From: Ailurus styani
Lineage: Eukaryota > Chordata > Mammalia > Carnivora > Ailuridae
DNA length: 64,000 nucleotides
Reading direction: 5' to 3'
Assembly (NCBI GenBank): GCA_002007465.1
Contig: LNAC01000162.1
Location: 443,792-507,791, forward strand
The notes under the pieces are model-generated. The model saw only the letters and a list, made by a program, of their open reading frames with translations. It had not been told where the DNA came from and did no database searches. Within the stretch, counting starts at the first letter, position 1; each line of letters opens with the position of its first letter. Of the stretch, positions 23,721-35,690 are shown piece after piece. The position numbers and the translations under genes were made by a program.

Positions 23721-23913
23721 GGGCGCCTGGGTGGCTCAGTCGTTAGGCATCTGCCTTGGTGTCGGGTTGTGATCCCAGGGTCCTGGGTTTGAGCCCCGCA
23801 TCAGGCTCCCTGCTCGGCAGGAAGCCTGCTTCTCAACCTCTCCCGCTCCCCTTGCTGGTGTTCCATCTCTCACTGTGTCTCTCTCTGTCAATTAAATAAA
23901 GTCTTTAAAAAAT
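23721..23913 (+). mobile_element. CAN-type SINE, older subfamily
   Basis: Forward SINE with head GGGCGCCTGGGTGGCTCAGT, middle GATCCCAGGGTCCTGGGTTT and tail CAATTAAATAAAGTCTTTAA. It lacks the GGCAGAGAGGCAGGCAGAGA-type block and instead carries a CCCGCTCCCCTTGCTGGTGT stretch, marking an older branch. An imperfect target duplication (AAAACGTAATG at 23710, AAAATGTAAGG at 23914) flanks it. Confidence 0.93.
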
Positions 23914-24226
23914 AAAATGTAAGGCCCCAAGAAGAAACATTCCACCTTGGTTTGTTGTTGTTCTATTGCTTGTTTACAACTAGGACAAATGTTCTTTTCA
24001 ATAGCAATCTTTTTATAGAGTGGGGCATACATATTTCTTCTGCTGAAGGAGTGTTTTTCCATATTTCTTTACTTCATATACCTTTTCTTTCATTTCCTTC
24101 ACTTAGTTTCCCCTAGGTTTCTATGTTATGCTCCATACAGTATACTTAGCATCTTGCAGACTACATGGCATATAGAGGTTCCTCATTTATTTATCAAATG
24201 AATGGAATAATAAAAATAGAGTCTCT

Positions 24227-24369
24227 GGGGCACCTGGGTGGCTCATTTGATTAAGCATCCAACTCTTGATTTCAGCTCAGGTCATGATCTCAGGGTCCAC
24301 TGAGTGTGGAGCCTGCTTGAGATTCTCTCTCTCCCTTTCTCTCTGCCCCTCCACCCTCTAAAAAAAAAG
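24227..24369 (+). mobile_element. CAN-type SINE, old short copy
   Basis: Head GGGGCACCTGGGTGGCTCAT, then TTCAGCTCAGGTCATGATCT and a CT-rich region ending in an A-run. It is about 50 bp shorter than its neighbours through internal loss around the GAGTGTGGAGCCTGCTTGAG region. I see no clear target duplication, consistent with age. Confidence 0.9.
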
Positions 24370-24379
24370 TTTCCATTTG

Positions 24380-24660
24380 TTGTCCTCACTTGGTCCAGCC
24401 CAAGCCAGTCCTTGGCCTCTTTCCTGAGGATCTCTCCATTTAAAATCAGAACTTACCTCAAATCTTATCTACTAATTGAAGCTGTCCCTACATTTCTCTA
24501 ACAGCATATAGTCTATTGCCACACAGTCTAGCACTTGTGTTTAGGTTTTCTTGCATTGTTCTATTGTTGTTTCATGTGAGAGGGTCATGTTCCCCCAACC
24601 AGAGTATAAGGACTAGGAGAACTGTGCCTGTCATCACATAATATCAGTTTACTTGCTTCT
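24380..24660 (+). repeat. L2 LINE 3'-region relic
   Basis: Text order matches the L2 3' portion: TTACCTCAAATCTTATCTAC, then a GAAGCTGTCCCTACATTTCT segment (the CTTCCCTGACTC-type block) and CAACCAGAGTATAAGGACTA towards the end. Untranslatable and decayed. Confidence 0.55.
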
Positions 24661-26787
24661 CATAACATTTTGCCTATTTAAATCTATAAATTCTGTGTGG
24701 TCATGCTTTTCTGTGGTGGCACATTCCAGTCTAATCCCATCTATAGGCACTTGAGCATGAGCAGAGAGGTGGAGATTCTATCTTTTGAGGGGTGCTGCAC
24801 CAGGTGAAATCATCCTGTTTCAATGTGGGCATTCAAACCAACAAAGAGGCCGTGTTGCTTTATACCTGCAGCCTGCTGATTGCCCATTTTAGTGATCTAG
24901 GTCCATCATCTCTCTTTTAGCTACTCACAAAGGGCCAGTTGTAAACAACCACTGCCCAAATTGTATCACATTACCCATGAGATGAGCAAATGCCAGGAAT
25001 AGTCTCAGTTAGAGTCTGGAGGGCTTGAAACTTACAGCCTGTGATGTAAATCAGAAGCAAAGACCATAAGAAAGTAGGTTGATTTCTTCTTACTTAGCAT
25101 TCAGTGGAATGAATCATTTAAATACTCAGTGGTTTAAAAAAAAAAAGCTTTTGACATAGAGATTAATGACATTTTCCCCCTCCTATCTCTCTATGTGCAT
25201 AAGCCCACAGTTGGCTCATCCATGGGCAATATGTTGCTATCTGTATGGTAGGACCTGAAGTACATTACAAATTCCCCAAATTTTTCCCTGCTGGCCTACT
25301 ATGGTAAAACCTTTAACATCATTTATTTTGGATAAGGCATCCAAATTTCTATGGAAATTACCTGGCAGAGATGTTGGAAATTACTAACAAAGAGTAATTC
25401 ATTAGGTCATTTAATTTTCACTCAGCATCAGCATGCCCCCCGCCCCGACTGCCTTGCTGTGTTCAATTCTATCCCCTACCACATAGAATAGTAAGAGGGC
25501 AGAAATTAAAAACTTATCACACAGCGGTATAAAATTCTAAAAAATCTTTATTCAGTTTATAATTAAAGTTTGAGTCAATTGAAATTTGGAGACACCAAAA
25601 GAAAAATTCTGATCTTGTGAAAGTTTTTAAAATATTAATTTCTCCCCTCCTACACTAATGTTATAATTCTCAACAGGAAATGATTCAGAATTTCTCCTAA
25701 GCCTTGTGTACAGCCACAGGAAGGTGAAAATGCTTCTGCTTTCCACAGTAATCAGAGACTTAGAAATCCAAGTCAGTGGTAAGAGACACAGAGATTTAGG
25801 CCAGGCATTGGTGCTCCCTGCTCAGACTGTACCCCCCGGAAAGGTGTGCGCAAGATCTCTTTCATGCCCCTAAGTGCCCTCTTTAAATCTCAAAGACCCT
25901 TTTAAATCTCACATGCCAACAGGTGACAAAAACATCTCTGCAAATGAACCCCTAAAGGTGAAAGAGAGAGAGAGAGAAAGTATATGAGCCCACAGGAAAA
26001 GGGCACAGGGAGTCTCCCACAGAATAAGTGAGACCAAACCTGACTGCAAATTAAGGATGCTGTAAAAAGACTGCCTGAAGCTCATATGTCAGGCTTTAGT
26101 AACTGCTTTTCAGTCCTGGAACATTTTTTGAGACCAGAGGTAATAGGATCAAAAGTCCGTAGAAACCAGAAGTATGTATTTTTTATTTTGTGGGTATCGG
26201 AGGAGAGGAGGGACAAGATCCCAATTCCACATTTTCAGTCAGTGTGCTTCCGGGTTGGTCTGCGGCTTGAGGCACAGGTTTGCTCCATCTCAGGTCTGAT
26301 CACACTTAAGAATTTACTGACAAATGGCTCTCCTATCAAATCCCCCGAAACCCTTGCCTTCAAGGATGGGCCTTTCTGAAGGTCCATGATGACTCACTCA
26401 CCTCTTACCTTGCCAGAAGCCCAGAGAAATACACATTTTTGTGGGAACTATGCCCAGGAAAGGATGCAGCGACCAGAGTGGGAGTGAGGGAGGGCCTGCA
26501 GCCTGGGTCCAGTGTCCTAGGTTTTTATAGTCTTTGTGATATGTGCCTGTATTTCATCATTTTGTGTTTGTAAAAATAGCCATGGAAAAGCTGATGATTT
26601 CTTTGTAGGTACCCCAGCTATAGAATTAAGAGGTCGATGGAGCCAATTAAGTAGTGAATATTTAAGATCCCAGATCCCTCGAAGTGACTCCAGCTAAACT
26701 TCCTCAGCTGCCAAATAACCAGCTTTGCCTTTGGTGATGTGCCAGGAGCTGGACTGTTTTAGAGAGAAGTGTGGGAATCAAAGGATT
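24661..26787. other. Single-copy-looking DNA, no gene seen
   Basis: No named repeat; a short (GA)n is at 25962-25976. A 97-codon plus-strand open frame at 26086-26379 has no recognised domain, and no splice or promoter context supports it. Confidence 0.4.
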
Positions 26788-26925
26788 ATGTGTGTTTGTG
26801 TGTGTATGGTATGGTGTGGTGAAGGGGGCAGTGGTGATGTGTGCATGGAGTGTGTGAGGGTGTTTGTGCTTGCATGTGTGTGTACTTCTGTGTGGGTCTG
26901 TGCATATATGTGTGTGTGGATGGTG
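26788..26925. repeat. Degenerate (GT)n minisatellite-like region
   Basis: About 140 bp dominated by TG dinucleotides broken by GGTATGG, GGGTG and CATG interruptions. Open frames on both strands through it are composition artefacts (C/V/W-rich in one direction, H/T-rich in the other). Alternating purine-pyrimidine stretches can adopt Z-DNA, but here they are interrupted. Confidence 0.9.
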
Positions 26926-27139
26926 AATCTTATATTCCATTGCTTAGTGGAGTTAGTGGAAATATTATTGTATGGTTTTGGCAAATTGTTCACTTATGTT
27001 ATTGGCCTTTCTAAGCCAATAATCTACAGCTGACCCAAATGAAAGCTGGTCTAGACCATACCTTCAGTTAATTTGCTCTGCTGTTCAGTTCTACCGAGCA
27101 GCTCAAATGTTGATAGACCAATATGTGGTCCAGATAAGA

Positions 27140-27300
27140 TAGCACGGGGTTCTAGAAGGGGCTTAGGCTTTGGAGACTGGAATTCTGACTTAGATAAATC
27201 CTAGCTATATAACTACCTCGGATGGTATTGTGAGGGAAAAAACTAGGCATCTCAAGAAAAGTGCTTAGCATGTGGCCTGTCATTTAGTAGGTGACAAAAA
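27140..27300 (+). repeat. MIR SINE relic
   Basis: Forward MIR: GGCTTAGGCTTTGGAGACTG, GACTTAGATAAATCCTAGCT, and an end with GTGCTTAGCATGTGGCCTGT followed by TTAGTAGGTGACAA. Confidence 0.75.
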
Positions 27301-28430
27301 AAATGGACCTTTTCTTTCTATCTGGCATATTGAACAGAAATGATGACTTAGGCCTTCCCTTTTGTCCTTCTTACTTTAGAAGCATAATAGTGCCCCTTTT
27401 AATAGTGAATTCCCTATTCATTTTATTTTCCAAATAACAGTAGGACATAGTATCAAAGTAGCCCTAAATAGCACACATTTCTAATGTGAGGAAATACTTC
27501 TTTATGTCCACCTGGGCTCTAGCCTTTTGGTGCCATTGGGTAATCAGATGACTTAGAGCCTGACTTGCAAGAACTCTAAGTCATTATTTTCTTCACACTA
27601 ACATAAAAATTATCCTTCAAAGGCCTAACTCAAATTTTTATGCTGGCCTACAACCATTTCTTACCTTTGTGAATTCTGATTCCCATTAGACTTACATGTT
27701 CTGAAATAAATTTCTTCCATATTAATAACATCTCTCCAATCAGATATTTAGCTCTAAGTGTGCAGGGTCTGTGCAACATTTTTTCTGTAGTATATTCTAC
27801 AATGAAGATGCTTATTGACTGGCGAGTGACATTGTGCTTTTATTTTTTAGGGAGTAATTATCTAAAATGTAGACTACTGCATTTGGATCTCTTTTTCTTC
27901 TTCCTTCACCACTTTATCTATTCTATAGCTCTAAGTCCCCCACCCATACCTCACCTTCCCCACCCCCAGACAATGGACAGGACAGAGAAAAGATAACCTG
28001 GTATGTTGGTCAACTCTTAGATGAATGGATTTGAGAAGCTGTTGCCTAGAGTGAGATTTTTGAGTTCTCTGTGGTTTTTTAATTATCCATACATTCTTTA
28101 TTACTATTGGCAAGGGCTACTAGAGAGAAGCTCAGGAAAACGTTACATAAGAACCACTATTATTGCAGGGAGGTAAGGGTTAAGTATAACATATGGAATT
28201 AGGTGTAAGTGCTGCAGCTATTCAGCTGGGTATAATAATACACACCTGATACTATTTACATTCTGATGTCCTAGTAGCAGCTGCTAACAACTTTTAAACA
28301 AAGAAAGCACAGAATATTTGCATACGTAATTCTAAGTTTAGGAATTTGCCTGATTATTGTTAATAATGAAAAGAAGGAAAAAAATCAAAACTATATAATT
28401 GGTGGAATTCATTAAATGCTCTTGATTTCG
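27301..28430. other. Single-copy-looking DNA, no gene seen
   Basis: A possible weak L2 piece near 27605-27700 (TCCTTCAAAGGCCTAACTCA). Nothing else recognised. Confidence 0.4.
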
Positions 28431-28472
28431 TTCATTCATTCATTCATTCATTCATTCATTCATTCATTCATC
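28431..28472. repeat. (ATTC)n tetranucleotide microsatellite
   Basis: Ten and a half perfect TTCA units without interruption. Such perfect tetranucleotide arrays are often length-polymorphic between individuals. Confidence 0.97.
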
Positions 28473-28838
28473 TGTGTGTCCTACCTTCCTTCCTATACTA
28501 CTAAAGGTAATGGTGGGGTTAGTGAAATAAGAGGAGGAATTGGGAGAAGTGTATGTCACAAGTGGACCAGTTCTTTTCTGCTGGTGTCATGATGACAACT
28601 GAGAAAGTATTTCTAACAGCCCCCATGTCTCCATTTCAATAGCTACCAACAAATACTGTCCTAACACTGGAGTATCACAGACCAGTCCTCACGCAATAGA
28701 AAGTGCTATAACATAGCTTCTATTTACCAAGAGCAGACAGCCTGAGTACTGTGGGCACATTTCCTGTACGGCATATATGTGGCATATATGTGGGTTTTGT
28801 CAAAACATTCGTGATCTCACATACATTCATGAAAGTCA
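28473..28838. other. Short unassigned segment
   Basis: No gene or named repeat. A small direct repeat of GGCATATATGTG lies near 28770-28793. Confidence 0.4.
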
Positions 28839-29036
28839 GGGGCGCCTGGGTAGCTCAGTGGGTTAAGGCCTCTGCCTTCAGCTCAGGTCATGATCTCAGG
28901 GTCCTCAGATAGAGTCCCGCATCAGGCTCCCTGCTCAGCGGGGAGCCTGCTTCCTCCTCTCTCTCTGCCTGCCTCTCTGCCTACTTGTGATCTGATCTCT
29001 CTCTGTCAAATAAATAAATAAAAATCTTTTAAAAAA
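28839..29036 (+). mobile_element. CAN-type SINE, mustelid-like subfamily
   Basis: Head GGGGCGCCTGGGTAGCTCAG, middle CATCAGGCTCCCTGCTCAGC, then CTCTCTGCCTGCCTCTCTGC and CTACTTGTGATCTGATCTCT, tail AAATAAATAAATAAAAATCT. A short target duplication AAAGTCA is at 28832-28838 and 29037-29043. Confidence 0.95.
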
Positions 29037-29043
29037 AAAGTCA

Positions 29044-29828
29044 AATAAAGTCAATCTCTGGGGCCTGAAACAGTTTAACACCAATAACAGCTCTTTCTCT
29101 TCTGGTTTTTATAATCCTACTTCATCACTTTTTCAGAGTCCATTAAGATGGGGCTCTAGGGCTAAAAGGCAATTGCTATTTGGTGCATTCAAAGCAGGTC
29201 ACATACCTACTGTGGGAAGAATGATAAAATGGCTTCGATTTCTCAGTGGTGATAGTAATACTTCTAAGAAACATAATTTCATTTAGTAGTGAAACCAGTT
29301 GCCACATGTCTTTGCCAACTTCTGCCAGAATCGGGTGTAGGGCCTGGAGGGGTAAAGTGGGTATAAAAGGATTACTACTGGCTTTCTGCTTCTCAGGTGA
29401 TTTCCAAATGGCCAAGGCAGCCCCCTTATTATTATGAAATCTGAGGCAAAGAACTGAAGAGGCTGGCTTAAATTTCTATGTCTCAGAGCTTCAGTTGCTT
29501 TTGAAGAAAGGAACAGCATTGAGGTGATTATCATCATGTATAATAAAAAGGTATGCAAATGGAAATGATTTGTCTAGGGGAACTTGGTTGAATTTACTTT
29601 TTTGGAGATAAGATGGAAAAGATCAAGGCTTTAATGTCCGTCTATTCCTCATCTTTCCCATCCCTTATCCCTCTATCTTTCCAGAAAGCTGATGTTTGCA
29701 AATTTTTAATGTACAGAAGCAGCCAGATCTGTTTGAGAACCTCAAAAGTATGATCTCAGAGAGTCATTTATCAGAACCACAGAGATCTCCAGTAAGGAGA
29801 ACAGTATCATATTCCTGGGGCAAACAAT
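29044..29828. other. Single-copy-looking DNA, no gene seen
   Basis: Overlapping open frames on both strands at 29176-29558 (63-91 codons) have no family resemblance. Confidence 0.4.
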
Positions 29829-29840
29829 AGGCAAATTCCT

Positions 29841-30048
29841 AGGGCACCTGGCTGGCTCAGCTGGTTAAGCAGCTGCCTTCAGCCCAGGTCATGATCCCAG
29901 GGTCCTGCGATGGAGCCCTGCATTGGGCACCCTGCTCAGTTGGGAGTCTCCTTCTCCCTCTCCCTCTGCCCCTCCCTGCTGCTCATGCTCCCTGCTGCCA
30001 TGCGCTCTCTGTCTCAGTCTCTCTCAAATGAATAATAATAAAAAAAAG
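29841..30048 (+). mobile_element. CAN-type SINE, older subfamily
   Basis: Head GGGCACCTGGCTGGCTCAGC, then CAGGTCATGATCCCAGGGTC and a CCTGCTGCTCATGCTCCCTG stretch typical of the older branch. A perfect 12-bp duplication AGGCAAATTCCT flanks it (29829-29840 and 30049-30060). The first-base context of this head is AGGGCACC, which is part of the element. Confidence 0.95.
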
Positions 30049-30060
30049 AGGCAAATTCCT

Positions 30061-30649
30061 TTGCTTATAGGCTATACTGAGCAAAATATACAAAGGATCC
30101 CTTCCCATTGCTTGGCAAATGCTCTATGGGTTATAGATAACATCATCCCACCAAATAAAGCAGGTAGAAGTCAATATGCATTTTATAATTTATGCAGTTT
30201 ATATACAGTTTATAACAGGAGAATGATTGCCTACCGTCTGTAGGCAATGTAGCCTGACAGACCCACAGGGACTGTCACTGGAGCCCTCCTAACAAGAGAG
30301 GACTTTTTCTGGCTACTCCATAATCCTGGCTAGGGCAACATATTTTACTTGTAAATTTATTAAAGTCTACAGTGCTGAATTAGGTATTTTTTTTCTCGGA
30401 TTTAGAAACAGACTACTTAATGACAAATCTTGGTCACTTCTTGATTAGATTGTTCAAGTAGATTACTTTGGTCAAGGGAAACCTAAGGTTTTTAGACCAG
30501 GGTAATTAGTTTGCCGTAGTGTAGAGAAAAATGCTATTCATACAAACTATGCCACAAAAATCTCAACAGATCCTCATATTTAGCCAAGTGTCTTGCAAAT
30601 ACATACTACTACTAATCACAGGAGGAACTAGGGGAATAATACAAATACA
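30061..30649. other. Single-copy-looking DNA, no gene seen
   Basis: AT-rich, no recognised feature. Confidence 0.4.
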
Positions 30650-31085
30650 TGTAAAAATGTGGCACATGTACTAGCCAGCATAGGTGAAGCACTAACATAA
30701 ACTTTCCCACTCAGTGACATAACACAATGAGGATTTACTTGCTTATGTCATAGTTTAATGCAAGTTGGTAGAGTGGATGGTGGGGGTGGGGCGGAGGTCT
30801 TCCACATAAGCTTCTTTCATGTTCTGGGGCCTGGAAGTACTTCATTGGATTATTTGAAATCAGCTGACTAACAAAGAAGAAAGAGAAGATAGAGAAGGCA
30901 CCATCATTCTAAACTGCCTTGACATGGAGATGACACATATGCTTCTTCTCAGGTTTTATTGTAAGAACAAGTCACATGACCCTATCTAATTGCAGTAGGT
31001 CTGGGAAATGTGACTGACCATTCACCAAAGAAAAGAACACAGATAATGGTGAGCACTCGCTGTCTATCACAGTGCAGCTCTCTGC
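30650..31085 (+). repeat. Probable ancient medium-reiteration repeat
   Basis: Segments such as CTCAGTGACATAACACAATG, AGTCACATGACCCTATCTAA, GCAGTAGGTCTGGGAAATGT and ATAATGGTGAGCACTCGCTG follow, in order, a widespread old mammalian repeat (LTR- or DNA-transposon-like). I recognise the pattern but not the name. Confidence 0.45.
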
Positions 31086-33498
31086 TTTGGCAATAGCAAT
31101 ATCTTTGTAAACATAGGACAAGACTTTTTGTTTTGTTTTGTTTTTTTAAATAGGACCTAGCTAGGGCACACTGCCAGTATTTCATGTAATAGTTTATAAA
31201 AGAATTGCAGACACAATAGAATGACTTAAATTTTCCTTTCTGTATTACCTTCTCACAATATACATCCCACCACTGAATATCGCAGCTGGGGATCAATATT
31301 TCAGGGTGACAGTAGTGGATTCACTACCAGTCAGATCTTGTCAAGTAAGCACACGCCACAGGCCCTTGATCTGAGCCTGGGCAGCTGGTTAAAAGGGTTG
31401 TAAATTTCAAGACAGTGCTATTCCCAACTGCAGTGGTACCTCGTGTTTCATTTCCAGCTCCTTGGTGAGAGCGTCTCCTCCCATTGGCATGACATTTAGA
31501 TTGTTTTAGTGGCTCTTAAGATGGGTGTGAGGAGAACGGAAAAACTCCTTTGAATTGTAATCAGTCTGTCTCCAGACATAATGCTAGCAAAGATGCTTAA
31601 ACAGCACTCTGTGAAGATGTTAAGAAAATATTTGTAGTGCTTCACACACACCTATAGACAAAAAAACAGTTCTTGTTGCTGTAGAAGCAGCAACACTGTA
31701 CAGCCTTAATTAAAGCATCATCTGACCTGTTTTTTTGTTGTTGTTGTTTTGTTTTTTGGGTTTTTTTTTTAATGCTACAGTTGCAGAATCCTGCTGAAGA
31801 AAAGGATTAATTACAGATGAGCTGTGTGTCATGATAATTAACTATTGCGGCTTCCCTTATTTGCCACATTCTGGTATTTTTTCCGCTTTAGTAGATTCAA
31901 GGAATGAGAATTTTTATCACATCCCCTGCCTGCAGTCCCTGATGGATTTGTCACACATAAATTTACACAGCATACACAAAATATTGAGCCATCAGCATTT
32001 TTCTAATCCCTGTGAACGTTGGAACAGACAGCAAAGTCAAGCTTGTACTAAGGCAAAAGGGTCCAGGTATAGAGATATTAAAGGGATCATGAGATGTGAG
32101 GAAAACAGATTGAGAAGGGATCCTGAAGTGGGGTTGACATAAGCTAGCTTTGGAAGAACTGACCACATGTTGCTGGGGCCCCGGGGGGTGGGGGTGAATA
32201 AATGGAATCCGAACGATCATGGGGAGATGACAAGATCATCTGGCTCTGATCTGATTAAGACTTGGGATTTTCTACTTAATACAATACAGGCTCATTTATT
32301 GCCAAGGTCACAACAGGTTGTAGTTTTCCCCAAGATGTAGAACTTCTAAGAGCACCCATGAAAAGTGGTGACATAATCCTAGAAAATGCGTAATTTTCTC
32401 TACTTGAAAGGATTCTGTTAGCATTCCCACTTGATTTTCTAGCCAAAGTGGCTAAAAGTGCACCTGTTACTGCTTTGCAGTTCCCTTCTGTATTGGTTTG
32501 TGCTCAGCTAGGTAGAGAGTTCTGAGTAGTTAACCAAGATACTCAGCAATGGTTTTCTTTGACTTTGGAGCTTCTAAGAATTACTCATTTTGATGCACTA
32601 GACAGATCAGCTTCCCTGTGATCAACTCACTTGTAGAATTTCTGAAACTAGCCTTACCTTCATTCCTCCAGTCCTTTCAATATTGTGTAAGTATATAATT
32701 CTCTGTTTTGATTTCTATACCAAAACCTAGGGTGGCTTCAGTTTTCCTAATTAAATCATGATTAAAGATATATTTTCCAAGGTATATCTAGATATATAGA
32801 TATATTCTCTACTAGATATATTTTCAAATTCTGCATCTGACCAATTTATGAAAAATTATAACTGAAATTTTAAAAATTTAAATGTAAATAGCTAAAATTT
32901 CAATTTGTTTGAAGTAAATTATTTTGTAACATAAATTTTAAAACATAAATTATTTCACCTTTCCTCTCAAAATAACTCACACATAGGCTGTAATATCATC
33001 CACTGTAAATGCCAAACATATCAATCTAAGTGCAGGGAGATCCTGTCTCAGATTCATCACGTATTACTTTTAGAAACAAAGACAGTTCTAAATAAATAAT
33101 GAATAAAGTACATTTTGATTTTCTAGAAAATATACTTCCCATATTTTCTGATGGATGATTTCATTCTACCAAGTTATAAGATAAACCTAACTGAAAAAAG
33201 AGGTGGGAAATGTGGATTCTGTCAATATCTAGTTATATCATCATTTGCTAGTCATTTAGAATTGTGTCTTCCATACATAAAATCCGGAAGGTCCATTCAG
33301 TGCCTTGTCAAAGTACAAAAATATCTCAATGTATTTGATTACATAAATATATATTTTGAAATAAGACACCAGATATGAACAATTATAATTTGTGTTAAAG
33401 AATTAAAATCCATAAAAGATAAGGACCTTTCTGGCTGATTTTGTCTTATAAATAGCAGATGTTTTGATCTACTGAACAAACTGAATTTCACGCACACA

Positions 33499-33501
<3 letters not shown>
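31086..33501. other. Single-copy-looking DNA, no gene seen
   Basis: Includes T/G low-complexity runs at 31127-31147 and 31729-31771 and an AT-rich section 32760-33000. The interval 31330-31720 is repeat-free and of mixed composition. No exon recognised; the 103-codon open frame at 31831-32142 has no domain. Confidence 0.4.
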
Positions 33502-33548
<47 letters not shown>

Positions 33549-33667
33549 GAGAGAGAGAGCAGGAGGGAGGGGCAAAGAGAGAGACTCTTAAGCGGGTTTC
33601 ATGCCCAGCCCTACCTGAGCGAAATCAAGGGTCAGACCCTTAACTGACTGAGCCACCCAGGTGCCCC
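33502..33667 (-). mobile_element. CAN-type SINE with 44-base poly-T, old subfamily
   Basis: Starts (plus strand) with 44 consecutive T, then a GA-rich block, CAGGAGGGAGGGGCAAAGAG, CTTAAGCGGGTTTCATGCCC and ends AACTGACTGAGCCACCCAGG. The body is an older type with several losses, yet its tail is pure and very long. Flanking duplication is only CATAC (33497-33501 and 33668-33672). Confidence 0.92.
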
Positions 33668-34029
33668 CATACAGATTCATTCTTGCATATATTCATTCTA
33701 TAGTTAAGATCAACTGATGGTGGTGATGGTTTAGAAATAACAATAGTTAACGTTTATTCTTTGTAAAATTTAATTGTAGAGAGATTTCTTCAGTTAAATT
33801 TAGTTTAGTTAAACATATGGTACATACATTGATATAAACATAAGGAGGGAACATGGAATTCTTCTCCAAAGTGAAACAGATAAACATGAGTACATGATGT
33901 TAACATTCTTTCTCATATATGTTTAAATAAAAATACAAGATATCTAAATAATTTGGGGAGAGAAATTAAGAATGAAGATGTGAACTCTAAAAACATTATT
34001 ATAACCCTATTATCAGGACAAAAGTTCTA
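33668..34029. other. Single-copy-looking AT-rich DNA
   Basis: No recognised feature. Confidence 0.4.
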
Positions 34030-34200
34030 TTTGTACAGCATTTTTATTTTATTTATTAATTTATTGAAAACATTTACAATTTATTATCTAGTCTCAAAAT
34101 TCCCATTTTATAGATGAACAGACTGGACTGAAAGAGGTCAAATAAATAACTTACTTGCTCAAAGTCATACTGGTAGATTTAAACCTCATCTGTACAACTT
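34030..34200 (-). repeat. MIR SINE relic
   Basis: Reverse MIR text: CATTTTATAGATGAACAGAC, AACTTACTTGCTCAAAGTCA and TTAAACCTCATCTGTACA. Confidence 0.7.
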
Positions 34201-34539
34201 AAAACCTTCGTTAGTAATCATCTTACTTTGACCTTTTTCTTGACCTCCAGAGCGGCAGCTGATCTCCCTCTCCTATAAATTACCATAACATCTACTTTTT
34301 TGTACTCATGTGGTACTTATAAATTATTCTCTTGTACCATTAACTCTTCTTTCATATGTAATTCTATTATAGTACAGTTTGGTGTAGCTATAGGACTTGA
34401 CTGGACATCTGTCTTGCGTTTCTTTTTTTTTTTAATTGGGTTTTTCTTATTAATTGTGTAAGTTTTTTAGTTTATTATAATGGTTATTTTAATCTTGATT
34501 GCAATTCATTTGTTTAGATAGATGTCACTTTATTATCCT

Positions 34540-34690
34540 TGTTTTACAAAAACAAATTATCCTCATTTTATAGTTGAGGAAACTGGGGTTTTATAGGCTA
34601 AATTATTTATCTGGACTATCCTAGTTAGATAAGAGATAGGGCAGGTTTACTAACATCTCATTCAGTTTTCTTCCCACCACACTGTGCCCC
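34540..34690 (-). repeat. MIR SINE relic
   Basis: Reverse MIR core TCATTTTATAGTTGAGGAAA followed by CTGGGGTTTTATAGGCTAAA and a decayed remainder ending near CCCACCACACTGTG. It is separate from the MIR about 350 bp upstream. Confidence 0.65.
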
Positions 34691-35149
34691 TATTTCCTTG
34701 TATATGGAAGAGAGTTAAGCTTTGTTGCTTCTAATTTTACCCCCTTGCTTCACTGGTCACAGGTAAGGTTTGGCCAGGTGGGGGACTAGACCAGATCAAT
34801 AGGCTAATGTATGATCAAGGCAATAAATGGGGTAAGGAATATAGATGACAATAAATCTGTAAGCTAGGACAAATGAAGAGACAAAAAGAAAAATGGTGTG
34901 AGGGCCACAAAAAAGGTGCACTCCCTCCAGTCTCTGGCTTCAGGAAGCCTAATTGGTGCCTCAGCATTAAAATTCATCACTATATTCACCCTGAAGGCAC
35001 CTTTTGGACAAGTTGTTTCCAGACTACAAAAGAGTACTTGCAGGATTACTAAAATAAGTCTGTTCCTGATACACCTGTTCCTGGAAGATACGAGATTCCT
35101 CTGAGTGGCAGCTCTCATTAGAAGATTTCCCATTGGCTCGTTTCAGGTG
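34691..35149. other. Single-copy-looking DNA, no gene seen
   Basis: Overlapping sense and antisense open frames at 34864-35209 (61-89 codons) contradict each other and match nothing I recognise. Confidence 0.4.
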
Positions 35150-35690
35150 ATGGCAGTGGAGTTGGAGAAAAGTATCTGAATTCTGTATGTATTTTGAAGG
35201 TAGGACCAATAGAATACACTGACCTTTTGGATGTGAGAATACGAGAAAAACATGGATGACTCAAAAGCTTTTGACCTGAGCAACTTGAAAGCTGGATTAT
35301 CATCAATTTAGATGGAGAAGACTTCAGAAGGAGCATATTTCAGGGGGTGGAGGAGAGGAGATCAGATGCTCAGTAGTTTTGTAACATTGAGTTTGGGGAT
35401 GACTATTAGATATCCAAACATATATGTTAGGTAGACAATTTGATGTGAGTCCAGAGCTCAGGAAAGAAGTCTAGTCATATGTTTGGAAATCATTAGCACA
35501 TAAACAAGACTGAATGAAATCATTGAGGAAATAAGTGAGGACAGGGGAGACAACTGGTCTAAGGACTGAACCGGGGGGGGGGGGGGGGNAGAAGCCTTAG
35601 AAGGAGTAACCAGTAAGACAGGAGGAAAAGTGAGGGAGTATGGGACCCTAGTTGTCCCTGAGACATACACAAGGAGTTGGGAAGATCAGA
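35150..35690 (+). repeat. Ancient interspersed repeat, internal-type segment
   Basis: The text runs parallel to a widespread old mammalian repeat over several hundred bases: TGTATTTTGAAGGTAGGACC, GATGACTCAAAAGCTTTTGA, GACTATTAGATATCCAAACA and GTAACCAGTAAGACAGGAGG. It is interrupted at 35573 by a G homopolymer with an N. I do not name the family. Confidence 0.5.
35573..35589. repeat. G homopolymer with ambiguous base
   Basis: Sixteen consecutive G followed by N at 35589. In related repeats this position normally reads like GAGCCCTGGGGCACTCC, so the G-run likely marks expansion or a base-calling problem. Confidence 0.95.

Noticed and set aside
26704..27033. Open frames on both strands rich in C/V/W or H/T
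   Set aside because: Direct consequence of translating a degenerate (GT)n tract.
28431..28472. Regular repeat that might suggest a CRISPR-like array
   Set aside because: It is a simple tetranucleotide repeat without spacers, in a mammalian genome.
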